DNA from: Pseudomonadota bacterium
GTDB lineage: Bacteria; Pseudomonadota; Gammaproteobacteria; Steroidobacterales; Steroidobacteraceae
NCBI GenBank assembly: GCA_018241505.1
Contig: JAFEDS010000038.1
Span: 1 to 64,000, forward strand
Length of the DNA stretch: 64,000 nt
Reading direction: 5' to 3'
Shown in pieces: positions 35,655 to 43,844 of the stretch. How positions within the stretch are numbered: the stretch's first letter is position 1; every line of letters begins with the position of its first letter. A model generated the notes under the pieces. That model saw nothing but the letters and a program-made list of their open reading frames with translations, was not told the origin of the DNA and did no database searches. A program made the translations under genes and the position numbers.

Positions 35655-35899
35655 CCGGAACAGCAGGCGGCGTAGTCCCGCGAGCAGCGCGCCGGCAACC
35701 AGCCCTGCCAGGCCGAAACGCTGCACGGCGCTAACGATGCGGGGATCGGGCTCATCTCGAAGCGGATTGTCGAATACCATGTTCATGGCGCGACTGTGCT
35801 TCTCGGCGCGGCGAACGCCCAGTGTCCTTAGTCACAGTCGCCGCAGGATGGTCCCCCGCCCACCTAGGGGGCGTGGCGAGCGGGGGACCGGGGGGACCT

Positions 35900-36877
35900 T
35901 CAGTGCGCGGCTAGAATCCTCCGGCACATGGCCTGGTGACTCTCGATCATCTGGAACGCATCCGCGTCCGAATACATGTGACCTTCCCATTCGCTCGACA
36001 TGTAACCTGTGAATCCGCCGTCGCGGAATAACGGCAGCAGGGCGGGGTAGTCGATCGCTTCCTCATTGCCCTGGGCATCGAAGCCGAAGAACTTCCCGTG
36101 GATGTGCACGACTTCGGGCATCAACTCCAGCCAACTGCGCGGCGCCTGCTTGCCGAACATCGGGAAAATCAGGCTCAACTCATTGAGCTGGGCATCATCG
36201 AAGCCGCTGGCACGCGCCTTCTCCTTGTACTGCATCATCCGCTTGTAGGCATCGCCCTCGCCGTGCCAGGTGTCCATGGCCATGGCAATGAGGTCCGCGG
36301 GCACACCCTTGGCGCGGACGAACTCGAGGAAGCTGGGAGGAACGGTGCGCGCCGTCGAGCTGAAATCCGGAATCCATCCCAGGTAGGGTGAGCGAACCTG
36401 CGCGTACATCTCGCGATACTGGAGGACATCGGGGTGGTTCGCGTGTTGCGGAGCGTGGATCTCCAGACCCAACTTCACGTTGAGCTTCTCGGCCAGCGGC
36501 ACCAGGCGGCGGATGACATCCGGTCCGGCGCCATACTGATAACGCGCCACCGGAAAGCCGAGTTTTGCCGCGGCACGGATCTGCGGCTCGTGATAGGCCA
36601 CCATTTCATCATCCGACATGACACGCCCGCGGCGGATTTCCTGATCGGCGTTGATGGCGAGCGAGGTGGGCACGAGCTGGTATTGTGCCACGAGCTCCTT
36701 GAAGCGGGCCGCAAACTCATCGGTGACGACGGGAAAGCCGCGGATGCTCTGAAAGCCCACAATCTCCAGGCCCGGGCCGGTGCCGCGGGCGGCGGTCTGG
36801 GCCAACAGATCCTCGAAGCTGTAGCGGCGTGACAGATACTCGTTGGTCAGCGCGTACAGAGTCGTTCCGAGCTTCAT
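35900..36877 (-). CDS. C-glycoside deglycosidase-like alpha subunit, set 2 (TIM barrel)
   Basis: A 325-residue paralogue of the set 1 alpha subunit with the same metal-site order: E139 and H141 (LEIHAP), D171 (IPDFSS), H258 and H260 (HIHGKFF), E296 and E298 (SEWEGH). There is no signal peptide. It follows its beta gene with one intervening base, the reverse of the set 1 order. The pair is read from a promoter region carrying a TGTAATCCATTACA operator, so it is probably induced by the LacI-type regulator's ligand. Confidence 0.8.
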   Translation of the reverse strand: MKLGTTLYALTNEYLSRRYSFEDLLAQTAARGTGPGLEIVGFQSIRGFPVVTDEFAARFKELVAQYQLVPTSLAINADQEIRRGRVMSDDEMVAYHEPQIRAAAKLGFPVARYQYGAGPDVIRRLVPLAEKLNVKLGLEIHAPQHANHPDVLQYREMYAQVRSPYLGWIPDFSSTARTVPPSFLEFVRAKGVPADLIAMAMDTWHGEGDAYKRMMQYKEKARASGFDDAQLNELSLIFPMFGKQAPRSWLELMPEVVHIHGKFFGFDAQGNEEAIDYPALLPLFRDGGFTGYMSSEWEGHMYSDADAFQMIESHQAMCRRILAAH

Positions 36878-36878
36878 A

Positions 36879-37253
36879 TCAGCGTGCCTGCAGGTTTTTA
36901 CGATCGCGGGACACCCGCTTCAGGCCCCGGATGTAAGGCGGATACAGGTTGAGAGTCACGCTGACTTCATGCTCGCCGCCGCGCGGGGCGGCGGTCTCAA
37001 CGTTGAGGTAGGCCGAATCCAACACAAACCACACTTTGTCGACCTGCTCCGCCATGTCGGCGAGGGCATAGGCGCGCCCCTCCAGCTCAAAGGTAACTTG
37101 GGAAGGATCGATTACCTGGCCGTCGATGGCGACTTCGCCCACCTCAACCGTCGACACCGGCAGGGAACGGTACCAGGGCAGGCGGACATCAATGCGATAG
37201 CCGCGGGCAGTTGTTTTGAGCCCGTTGTCGCTGATGACCCGTGAAGTTTGCAT
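36879..37253 (-). CDS. C-glycoside deglycosidase-like beta subunit, set 2 (DUF6379 type)
   Basis: A 124-residue small subunit starting at the ATG at 37253, just below the operator at 37262-37275. Conserved elements are ARGYRIDVRLPWYRSLPVSTVEVGEVAIDGQ, VTFELEGRAYALADM and GGEHEVSVTLNL. The open frame runs back to 37502 but would cross the operator and the lacI start, so that extension is rejected. It has a basic C-terminus (VSRDRKNLQAR). It is transcribed before the alpha gene. Confidence 0.8.
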   Translation of the reverse strand: MQTSRVISDNGLKTTARGYRIDVRLPWYRSLPVSTVEVGEVAIDGQVIDPSQVTFELEGRAYALADMAEQVDKVWFVLDSAYLNVETAAPRGGEHEVSVTLNLYPPYIRGLKRVSRDRKNLQAR

Positions 37254-37261
37254 GGCGTCAA

Positions 37262-37275
37262 TGTAATCCATTACA
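37262..37275. promoter_or_regulatory. LacI-family operator 1
   Basis: TGTAATCCATTACA, a palindrome with perfect 6-base arms and a two-base centre. It lies 8 bases before the set 2 beta ATG and 114 bases before the divergent lacI ATG, so binding would block the beta/alpha transcript and could also autoregulate lacI. Identical sequence recurs at 38423, 43686 and 43783. Confidence 0.88.
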
Positions 37276-37389
37276 CGATCTGCTACAAGCTTCGTATGTG
37301 GCTGCCTGAACAAAGGCTTATACTTGTGCATCGCGGCGTAATCCGGCCGGACACCGGACCCGGCCGCGGCACACTGAACGGACCTAACG

Positions 37390-38406
37390 ATGCCAACGAT
37401 CCATGATGTCGCAGCACGAGCTGAAGTCTCGACTGCCACCGTTTCGCGCGTACTGAGCAATCCCGAGAAGGTCTCCGAGGCCACGCGCCGCCGTGTGCTC
37501 AAAGCGGTCGATCAGCTCGGATATTCACCCAACGCGGCCGCCAAGAGCCTGCGCACCCTGACCACACGGAAGCTGCTCGTTACGGTGCCGGATATCGCCA
37601 ATCCCTTCTTCTCGCTCATCATCCAGGGCATCGAGGAAGCCGCTTTGCGCGAGGGTTACTCGGTCATGCTGGGCGACACTCACCACGATCCGCAACGTGA
37701 GGAACGGTATGGCGAAATGCTCCTACGCCGCGAGGTCGATGGCCTGATCTTCCTGGGCCACAGCATGAGCAAGTCGGTGGGCGGCATGATGAAGAAAAAT
37801 CAGCTCGCTCCCATTGTCAACGGCTGCGAGTACAGCCCCAGCCTCGGCGTGCCGAGCGCGCATGTTGATAACGAGGCGGCGGCGTATGAGGCCATGAATC
37901 ATCTGTATGGGCTCGGCCATCGTCAGATCGGTGTCCTCACGGGGCCCCTCGCCAGCCCGTTGAGTCGCGATCGCCTGCGAGGTGTCCAGGCCTGTGCGAA
38001 GGAAAACGGCGCCGCCAAGCAGGTGATGGTGGTCAACGGCGATTTTTCCATTGAATCCGGTATTGCGGGGGCAGCGCGCCTGTTTGCGCAACAGACACCG
38101 CCGACCGCGGTTTTCTGCTTCAACGACGAAATGGCGATCGGCGTATTGGACTATGCCAGCCGGGTGGGCCGCTCCGTGCCGGAGTCGCTGTCGGTCATCG
38201 GCTTTGACGATATCCGTTTCTCGCGTTACATGCGGCCGGCGTTGACCACCATCAGTCAACCCATGCTGGATATCGGGCGTGAGACGGTCCGTTTGTTGCT
38301 TGGAGTGTTGCAAGGTACGGTGACCACTCCCGTGTCCATCACATTGCCGCACAAGTTGGAAATCCGCTCGAGCACCGGCGCGCCGCCCCGGCCGCCCAAG
38401 CCCTGA
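37390..38406 (+). CDS. LacI-family transcriptional regulator
   Basis: A 338-residue sugar-responsive repressor. The N-terminal helix-turn-helix (TIHDVAARAEVSTATVSRVLSNPEKVS, residues 3-29) and hinge helix (PNAAAKSLRT) are intact, followed by a periplasmic-binding-protein-like ligand domain (IANPFFSLIIQGIE, FCFNDEMAIGVLD, IGFDDIRFSRY). Operators at 37262 and 38423 flank it on both sides, and three more lie further right. The inducer is probably a sugar or 3-oxo-sugar released by the locus. Confidence 0.95.
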   Translation: MPTIHDVAARAEVSTATVSRVLSNPEKVSEATRRRVLKAVDQLGYSPNAAAKSLRTLTTRKLLVTVPDIANPFFSLIIQGIEEAALREGYSVMLGDTHHDPQREERYGEMLLRREVDGLIFLGHSMSKSVGGMMKKNQLAPIVNGCEYSPSLGVPSAHVDNEAAAYEAMNHLYGLGHRQIGVLTGPLASPLSRDRLRGVQACAKENGAAKQVMVVNGDFSIESGIAGAARLFAQQTPPTAVFCFNDEMAIGVLDYASRVGRSVPESLSVIGFDDIRFSRYMRPALTTISQPMLDIGRETVRLLLGVLQGTVTTPVSITLPHKLEIRSSTGAPPRPPKP

Positions 38407-38422
38407 GGCTCGACAACCGCCG

Positions 38423-38436
38423 TGTAATGGATTACA
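38423..38436. promoter_or_regulatory. LacI-family operator 2
   Basis: TGTAATGGATTACA, the exact reverse complement of operator 1, located 17 bases after the lacI stop and 40 bases before the ATG of the set 3 beta gene. It should control the run beta 3, alpha 3, MFS transporter and Gfo-type dehydrogenase. Confidence 0.88.
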
Positions 38437-38476
38437 TTCCGGCGCGTCAACAGAGCTCTCGTGCCGAAGGTGAGCG

Positions 38477-38938
38477 ATGCAAGATCCATACGTGATCATG
38501 AACACCGGGTTCAAGAACACGGTGGCCGGGGGAACGGCGAGGGGTTATCAGCTCGACATCCGCATTCCCTACTACCGCAGTGTGTACCTGTCCGCCATCC
38601 ATTCCCTCGACCTCGCAATGGACGGCACCCCCGTCCCCCAACAAGACATCCGCATCGTCGTTGCCGGAAAGACCTTCACCATCGCCGAGATGTTTGAAGC
38701 CGACAGCGTACGGTGGGGATTCGGCGACCCCGCCACGTTGCTGGTGACAAAGGCCGGCGGCCTGACGCCCGGCATTCACACCGTCAAGGTGGGTATCGTC
38801 GTGCGCAAGTCCTACCTGCCTGCCACCGACCCGGAACATCTGTACGCGGATTTCCCGGGACTGTGGGAAAACGGCAAGTACCACACCTACATCGAAGGTC
38901 CGACTGTCGTTACCCGCAAGATGACGTTGGTGCAGTGA
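38477..38938 (+). CDS. C-glycoside deglycosidase-like beta subunit, set 3 (DUF6379 type)
   Basis: A 153-residue small subunit, slightly longer than its paralogues at the C-terminus (YHTYIEGPTVVTRKMTLVQ). Family elements are ARGYQLDIRIPYYRSVYLSAIHSLDLAMDG, QQDIRIVVAGKTFTIAEM, RWGFGDPATLLVTKAGGL and GIHTVKVGI. AAGGTGAG precedes the ATG. It has no signal peptide although its partner alpha 3 has a Tat-like one. First gene of an operator-controlled run of four. Confidence 0.82.
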   Translation: MQDPYVIMNTGFKNTVAGGTARGYQLDIRIPYYRSVYLSAIHSLDLAMDGTPVPQQDIRIVVAGKTFTIAEMFEADSVRWGFGDPATLLVTKAGGLTPGIHTVKVGIVVRKSYLPATDPEHLYADFPGLWENGKYHTYIEGPTVVTRKMTLVQ

Positions 38939-38948
38939 GGGCAAGCGA

Positions 38949-40040
38949 ATGATTTCACGCAGAGATTTCATGGGCGGCGTGGCCGCCGCGGGCGCGGTGG
39001 CGGCATCCTCGGCGGCACTCGCGGCCACGAAGAAGGCCGGCAGCCCGGCGCCCGCCGCTGCCGCCGGCAAGATCCGCCGCGGCGTCGCGACCTATTCCTA
39101 CCAGGAAGAAGTGTTTGTCCACACCATGACCGTGGAAGACTGCATGCGCGAGATGTCCGACATCGGCGCGAAGCACTTCGAGCTCATTGCCGAGATGTTG
39201 GTTCCCAACTTCCCCAATCCCAGCACCCAGTGGGTGGATCAGTGGCACGGTTGGATGCAGAAGTACGACCTGCATCCGGCCTGCTACACCCAGTTCATTG
39301 ACAGCTTGCGCACCAAGACTCACGTCCTGGACGTGGAAGAGGGCGTCCAGACGATGATGCGTGACATTCGTCTCGCCAAGCTGCTGGGCATTCCGCGGAT
39401 CCGCGCCCTGGTCGGCACGCCAATCGACATTCTCGAAGCCACCATTGCGCACCTCGAGAAAGAAGACATCTGGATGGGCGTGGAAATTCACTTCCCCATT
39501 CCCCTCGAGGGTCACCTGGTGGAGCGCTTGCGCAAGCTCGCGGAAAAGACCGACCATTTCGGCTTCGTGCCGGATTTCGGCATCTTCCAGAACAAACCCA
39601 ACCCCTACCTGCGCGAGCGCATGATCCGGGACGGGGCCATCACCGCCGAGGCGGCTCACTTCGTGGAAAACTCCTGGGAGAACAAGGTTCCCAAGGACAA
39701 AGTGAAGGCCGATATCGCCAAGATGTCGGCGGGCCCCGGCGCCAACGGCTTCACTGAAGTCACCTACATGATCCAGCCGCAGGATCCCCGTGACCTGCTG
39801 CCTTTCATTTCCAAGTGCCGCCACATCCACGGCAAGACCTGGGGGCTCACCGAGGACTGTGTGGACCCGGCGATCGATCTGACCCAGGTCATCCCGGTGC
39901 TGCAGAAGGGCGGCTACGACGGCGCCATTGCCACTGAATACGAAGGCCAGCGCATGGTGCAGGACGTGTATCCTTTCAGCTCAGTGGAGATGGTCCGCCG
40001 TCACCAGGTGATGTTGCGGAGGCTGTTGGGAGAGATCTGA
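38949..40040 (+). CDS. C-glycoside deglycosidase-like alpha subunit, set 3, with Tat signal
   Basis: A 363-residue TIM barrel with N-terminal SRRDFMGG and a hydrophobic Ala-rich stretch to about residue 27, a twin-arginine export signal. Metal-site residues match sets 1 and 2: E179 and H181 (VEIHFP), D209 (VPDFGIF), H292 and H294 (HIHGKTW), E330 and E332 (TEYEGQ). It starts 10 bases after beta 3 and is followed 4 bases later by the MFS gene. Export through Tat fits metal insertion in the cytoplasm before folding. Localisation of the alpha/beta complex is an open question. Confidence 0.8.
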   Translation: MISRRDFMGGVAAAGAVAASSAALAATKKAGSPAPAAAAGKIRRGVATYSYQEEVFVHTMTVEDCMREMSDIGAKHFELIAEMLVPNFPNPSTQWVDQWHGWMQKYDLHPACYTQFIDSLRTKTHVLDVEEGVQTMMRDIRLAKLLGIPRIRALVGTPIDILEATIAHLEKEDIWMGVEIHFPIPLEGHLVERLRKLAEKTDHFGFVPDFGIFQNKPNPYLRERMIRDGAITAEAAHFVENSWENKVPKDKVKADIAKMSAGPGANGFTEVTYMIQPQDPRDLLPFISKCRHIHGKTWGLTEDCVDPAIDLTQVIPVLQKGGYDGAIATEYEGQRMVQDVYPFSSVEMVRRHQVMLRRLLGEI

Positions 40041-40044
40041 TCGC

Positions 40045-41259
40045 ATGAAGGTCCGGCTGAGCTTGATGATGTTCCTGGAGTTCTTCATCTGGGGCGGCTG
40101 GTTCGTCACCATGGGGAGCTACCTGGGGACAACCCTGTCGGCGAGTGGCTCGCAGATCGGGCTCGCGTATGCGACTCAGTCGTGGGGCGCAATCATTGCG
40201 CCGTTCATCTTTGGTCTGATTGCCGATCGCTACTTCAACGCTGAACGGGTACTCGCGGTAACCCACCTGGTGGGCGGCCTGCTGTTGCTGGCCGTGGCGC
40301 GCTCCGCAAATTTCTCCGCGTTCTACCCGCTGTTGCTCGTCTACATGGTCCTGTACATGCCGACGCTCGCGTTGGTGAATGCGGTCGCATTTCGCCAGCT
40401 TCGCGATCCCTCGCGCGAGTTCTCCACCATCCGTGTGTGGGGCACGGTGGGTTGGATCGTCGCTGGCCTGTGCATCAGCTTCGTCTTCGGCTGGGACTCA
40501 TCCGCGTCGATCTCACAGGGCGCGTTGCGCAACACGTTCGTGATGTGCGGTATTGCTTCGTTGCTGCTGGGTGTCTACAGCTTGACGCTGCCGAAAACAC
40601 CGCCGGTCAGTGGACCCAATCCGCAACTACGTGACATCCTGGGACTGGAAGCGCTGCGTCTGCTGGCGAACCGCAACTTCCTGATCTTCTTTGTCAGCTC
40701 CATTCTCATCTGCATACCCCTGGCGTTCTACTACCAGAACGCCAACCTGTTCCTCACCGAGCTGCACGTTCCCAACGCCACCGGTAAACAGACCCTGGGC
40801 CAGATGTCAGAAGTATTGTTCATGCTGCTGATTCCGGTGTTCCTCAATCGCTTCGGCATGAAGACGACACTGCTGGTGGGCATGCTGGCGTGGGCCGTAC
40901 GCTACCTGCTGTTTGCATTCGGCAATGCCGGTGACCTGGTGAGCCTGCTGCTGATCGGCATCGCCCTGCATGGGGTGTGCTATGACTTCTTCTTTGTCTC
41001 CGGCCAGATCTATATTGATTCCAAGGCCGGACCGCAGATCAAGAGCGCGGCACAGGGATTGATCACGTTGGCGACGTACGGCGCGGGCATGTTGATCGGG
41101 TTCTGGGCCGCCGGGAAAATCACGGATGCGTATCTTGCCGCAGGGGGCGGGCACGATTGGCAGGCCATCTGGCAATTCCCGGCCGCGTTCGCCGCGGCGG
41201 TGTTTGTACTGTTCGCGCTGGCGTTCCGCAATGAGAATGTGCGCTATGAGAAATCGTGA
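40045..41259 (+). CDS. MFS transporter, nucleoside:proton symporter (NupG) type
   Basis: A 404-residue permease with 12 predicted helices. The N-terminus (LSLMMFLEFFIWGGWFVTMGSYLGTTL) and the first loop (GLIADRYFNAERVLAVTHL) are typical of the NupG/XapB subfamily, whose members move nucleosides or other sugar-containing compounds with protons. Set between alpha 3 and the dehydrogenase gene, it probably imports the glycoside or a liberated sugar across the inner membrane. Its stop overlaps the GTG of the next gene (GTGA). Confidence 0.85.
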   Translation: MKVRLSLMMFLEFFIWGGWFVTMGSYLGTTLSASGSQIGLAYATQSWGAIIAPFIFGLIADRYFNAERVLAVTHLVGGLLLLAVARSANFSAFYPLLLVYMVLYMPTLALVNAVAFRQLRDPSREFSTIRVWGTVGWIVAGLCISFVFGWDSSASISQGALRNTFVMCGIASLLLGVYSLTLPKTPPVSGPNPQLRDILGLEALRLLANRNFLIFFVSSILICIPLAFYYQNANLFLTELHVPNATGKQTLGQMSEVLFMLLIPVFLNRFGMKTTLLVGMLAWAVRYLLFAFGNAGDLVSLLLIGIALHGVCYDFFFVSGQIYIDSKAGPQIKSAAQGLITLATYGAGMLIGFWAAGKITDAYLAAGGGHDWQAIWQFPAAFAAAVFVLFALAFRNENVRYEKS

Positions 41260-42392
41260 AACCTGACAGAATCAAGTGGGCCTTGCTCGGTGGCGGCGCG
41301 GACTCACTCATCGGCATCGTGCATCGCATAGCGGCCGGCATGGGAGATGACTACCAGCTCACCGGCGGCGCATTCAACTTCGATTTTCGCAAGAGTCAAC
41401 AGTTTGCGCGCGAATTGGGCCTCGACCCGCGGCGCATCTACGCCAACCTGGATGCCCTGATCGCCGCCGAGAGCGCCTTACCCGCGGCCGAGCGAGTCAA
41501 GCTGGTGACGGTGGCGACTCCGAACTACCTCCATTTTGACATGGCGTCCCGGCTCATCCAGGCGGGATTCCACGTGCTTTGCGAGAAGCCGGTCACGTCG
41601 ACGGCTGCGGAGGCCGAGACCCTGGCCAATCTGCTGAAAGCGCGCCAGCAGGTTTTCGCGGTTGCTCACACTTACACCGGGTACCCGATGGTGCGCCAGA
41701 TGCGCGGCATGATCGCCGCGGGCGCCATCGGCCCTATCCAGAAAGTGGCTGCGCAGTATTACCAGGGTTGGATCAACGCCGTCATTCACGACCCGGTGAA
41801 GCGCAAGACGGTCTGGCGCCTGGACCCGGCGAAGAGCGGGCAGAGCAGTTGTATCGGCGATATTGGCGTGCACGCCTTCAATCTGCTCGAGTACACCACC
41901 GGCCTGCAGATTGAGCAGGCGCTGTCGGATATCGATACGCTCTATCCCGACAATTCACTCGATGTGGATGGCACGGTGCTGCTGCGGCTAGGTCCCCACG
42001 TGAAAGGCGTTTTGTGCGCCAGCCAGATTGCGACTGCGGAAGAAAACAACTTGACCCTCGCCGTGTACGGCCGGACCGGTGCGCTCAAATGGGCGCAGGA
42101 GAATCCCAACCAGCTCGAGTTCCTGCAGGAAGGCAAGCCGCTCACGCTCCTGAAGGCCGGACACGAATACAACCTGCCGCCGGCGCGCGCGGCCACGAAG
42201 CTGCCGGCCGGGCATCCGGAAGGGTTTATTGATGCCATGGGCAACTTGTATCGCGGCGTTGCCAAGGCGATCAACGGCCAGGCGGTGGATGCGGGCGCAT
42301 ACCCCGGGATCGATTCCGGCGTGCGCGGAATGCGGTTTATCGAGGCCGTTCTGCGCTCGTCGCGGAACGGCAATGTCTGGGTGAAGTTGTAG
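41256..42392 (+). CDS. Gfo/Idh/MocA-family sugar dehydrogenase
   Basis: A 378-residue NAD(P)-dependent oxidoreductase. The Rossmann motif is WALLGGGADSLIG, the catalytic lysine lies in CEKPVTS, and the substrate-site D and H in GDIGVHAFNLLE. The GTG start overlaps the MFS stop. In characterised puerarin degradation a Gfo/Idh/MocA enzyme (DgpA) oxidises the sugar 3-hydroxyl before C-C cleavage, so this gene is the best candidate for that step here; specificity is inferred from context. Confidence 0.86.
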   Translation: MKPDRIKWALLGGGADSLIGIVHRIAAGMGDDYQLTGGAFNFDFRKSQQFARELGLDPRRIYANLDALIAAESALPAAERVKLVTVATPNYLHFDMASRLIQAGFHVLCEKPVTSTAAEAETLANLLKARQQVFAVAHTYTGYPMVRQMRGMIAAGAIGPIQKVAAQYYQGWINAVIHDPVKRKTVWRLDPAKSGQSSCIGDIGVHAFNLLEYTTGLQIEQALSDIDTLYPDNSLDVDGTVLLRLGPHVKGVLCASQIATAEENNLTLAVYGRTGALKWAQENPNQLEFLQEGKPLTLLKAGHEYNLPPARAATKLPAGHPEGFIDAMGNLYRGVAKAINGQAVDAGAYPGIDSGVRGMRFIEAVLRSSRNGNVWVKL

Positions 42393-42397
42393 AGGCC

Positions 42398-43639
42398 TCA
42401 GCTTCGATACGGCTGCCGGCCGAAGCCCTGTACCGCGATTCCCTGCGATCCCAACACATCATGTTGTAGGGAGTACATGGCGGCGGCGGCGGCATCGATC
42501 GCTCGCACGAAGGCCAACGAGCCCGCCAGGATGGGCGCCAGGCGCTCCTTGTCCTGCAGGCGCGCCTGTGGATACTCGTGCTCCAGGACGAGCACGGTCC
42601 TTGCCGGGTCGATATCCAACAACTCGCGGGCCGCCAACTGATGGTCGAGCCAGTCCACCGTCCGGTTTTGCAGGTAACCCAGCGGGTCGTGCCGGGCGGT
42701 GCCGGGCAGCTCGTGCTCGGCAAACACCGTCTGTTTCTTCCAGGCGTTCACCTGGTCGGCCGGGTTGGGGGAGGGCCGGCCCTTGATCCAGTCGCCCCGT
42801 TGCAGCGTCTGGCCGCCATAACCCCAGGCCGAAATACCGCGGGCATCGATGACCTGTCCCTTGACATGAAAGCCGTCAATGAGGAATCCGTAACCCTCGT
42901 CCTTCAGGTACTGAAAGATGGAACGGCTGTCCTGGCCCATCAGGATGGCGTGGGACGGGTCGTAGTGGATCCGGAACTGGTCACCGACCCCGTGACGCTC
43001 GCAGATGCGGTGTAAGGCAATCCACGGGCCGGGTGCGTAAGCCAGGTTGTTGTGCCACTTGTCGGTGGTGGTCCAACCCGGCATGGGGCAATGCTCCACC
43101 CGGAACACCAGGCCGCGGGCCTTGGCTTCGGCCAGCAGCGGCACGAACTCGGATTCGAACATCTCCAGGTTGGCGTCCATTTCAATGTCGGGATTGCGGC
43201 CCACGAAGCCGCAGACAGCCGTAGTACCCAGCAGCACGGCGGCATCGAAGACCCGCAGCATGAATTCCTTCTTGCGCGCCCGGGCGCCGGCATCCGCCGC
43301 CAGCATATTGTCGAAGTAGCCGAGGTCCGACAGGCCAACTCCGGTTTGCCGCATGGCGGCCGCCACTCGCGCGGCGCGCGCCTTCGTGAACGGCTCGCGC
43401 AGGTCGAGCGTGTTGGCGACCGGGTCGAGCATCGCCTCCGGCGGCACGTCGCTCCGGCTCGGATGCAAAGCGGCCGAGAGCTGAATGTTCGGGCTGCCAA
43501 TGTCGCGGGCGAACTGCAACCATTCTTCGACTGCAACATCGGGATCCGCGTCCCGCCTGTCCCGCGCTGTCAATTCCTGCAGTGCCGCCGTCAACAGGCT
43601 CAACTGCATGATTCTGGGCTGAAATTGCTGTACCGCCAT
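42398..43639 (-). CDS. Sugar isomerase/epimerase-like TIM barrel, large form
   Basis: A 413-residue cytoplasmic TIM barrel of the xylose-isomerase-like superfamily. Putative metal-site segments are [11 protein letters not shown] (E, H), [10 protein letters not shown] (D, H), IDGFHVKGQ (H) and LVLEHEYP (E). It diverges from the deglycosidase alpha group in length and motifs. The ATG at 43639 has AAGGA upstream; the frame reaches 43672 at a TTG. It is divergent from the TonB receptor, with operator 3 lying 46 bases before its start. Likely acts on a keto-sugar product. Confidence 0.78.
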   Translation of the reverse strand: MAVQQFQPRIMQLSLLTAALQELTARDRRDADPDVAVEEWLQFARDIGSPNIQLSAALHPSRSDVPPEAMLDPVANTLDLREPFTKARAARVAAAMRQTGVGLSDLGYFDNMLAADAGARARKKEFMLRVFDAAVLLGTTAVCGFVGRNPDIEMDANLEMFESEFVPLLAEAKARGLVFRVEHCPMPGWTTTDKWHNNLAYAPGPWIALHRICERHGVGDQFRIHYDPSHAILMGQDSRSIFQYLKDEGYGFLIDGFHVKGQVIDARGISAWGYGGQTLQRGDWIKGRPSPNPADQVNAWKKQTVFAEHELPGTARHDPLGYLQNRTVDWLDHQLAARELLDIDPARTVLVLEHEYPQARLQDKERLAPILAGSLAFVRAIDAAAAAMYSLQHDVLGSQGIAVQGFGRQPYRS

Positions 43640-43685
43640 GCGTCCTTCGTCTCCTGTTTTGACCGGGTCCAAAATCCCCGTTTAC

Positions 43686-43699
43686 TGTAATCCATTACA
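43686..43699. promoter_or_regulatory. LacI-family operator 3
   Basis: TGTAATCCATTACA, identical to operator 1, 46 bases before the minus-strand TIM-barrel gene (42398-43639). Its centre is 97 bases from that of operator 4, so one divergent control region carries two sites, one for each direction. Confidence 0.88.
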
Positions 43700-43743
43700 G
43701 AATGGAATGGCCGGCCCGTCCGCAGCGTATGAAAACACTGTAT

Positions 43744-43772
43744 TTGCGTATCGTGTCACCTGATTGTATAGT
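43744..43772 (+). promoter_or_regulatory. Sigma-70-like promoter of the TonB receptor
   Basis: TTGCGT at 43744-43749 and TATAGT at 43767-43772 separated by 17 bases. Predicted transcription start near 43779, immediately before operator 4, which fits simple repression by a LacI-family protein. Confidence 0.6.
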
Positions 43773-43782
43773 CCTTCTGCCA

Positions 43783-43796
43783 TGTAATCCATTACA
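43783..43796. promoter_or_regulatory. LacI-family operator 4
   Basis: TGTAATCCATTACA, identical to operators 1 and 3, positioned over the first transcribed bases of the TonB receptor gene and 48 bases before its ATG. Confidence 0.88.
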
Positions 43797-43844
43797 AATG
43801 ATGTTGGTGCACGGCCTGTTCGAAAACACGAGGGGGTTTGAGCC

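Noticed and set aside
35604-35786. A 60-residue minus-strand frame with one hydrophobic helix after set 1
   Set aside because: It overlaps the set 1 beta gene and the inverted repeat, has no convincing ribosome binding site and no recognisable family.
37254-37502. N-terminal extension of the set 2 beta subunit
   Set aside because: The extension would read through operator 1 and the lacI start, and homologues begin near the ATG at 37253.
38955-39830. A 291-codon open frame on the minus strand opposite alpha 3
   Set aside because: It is the antisense shadow of a well-supported TIM-barrel gene; its composition is His/Arg/Gly-rich, as expected from GC-rich complementary codons.
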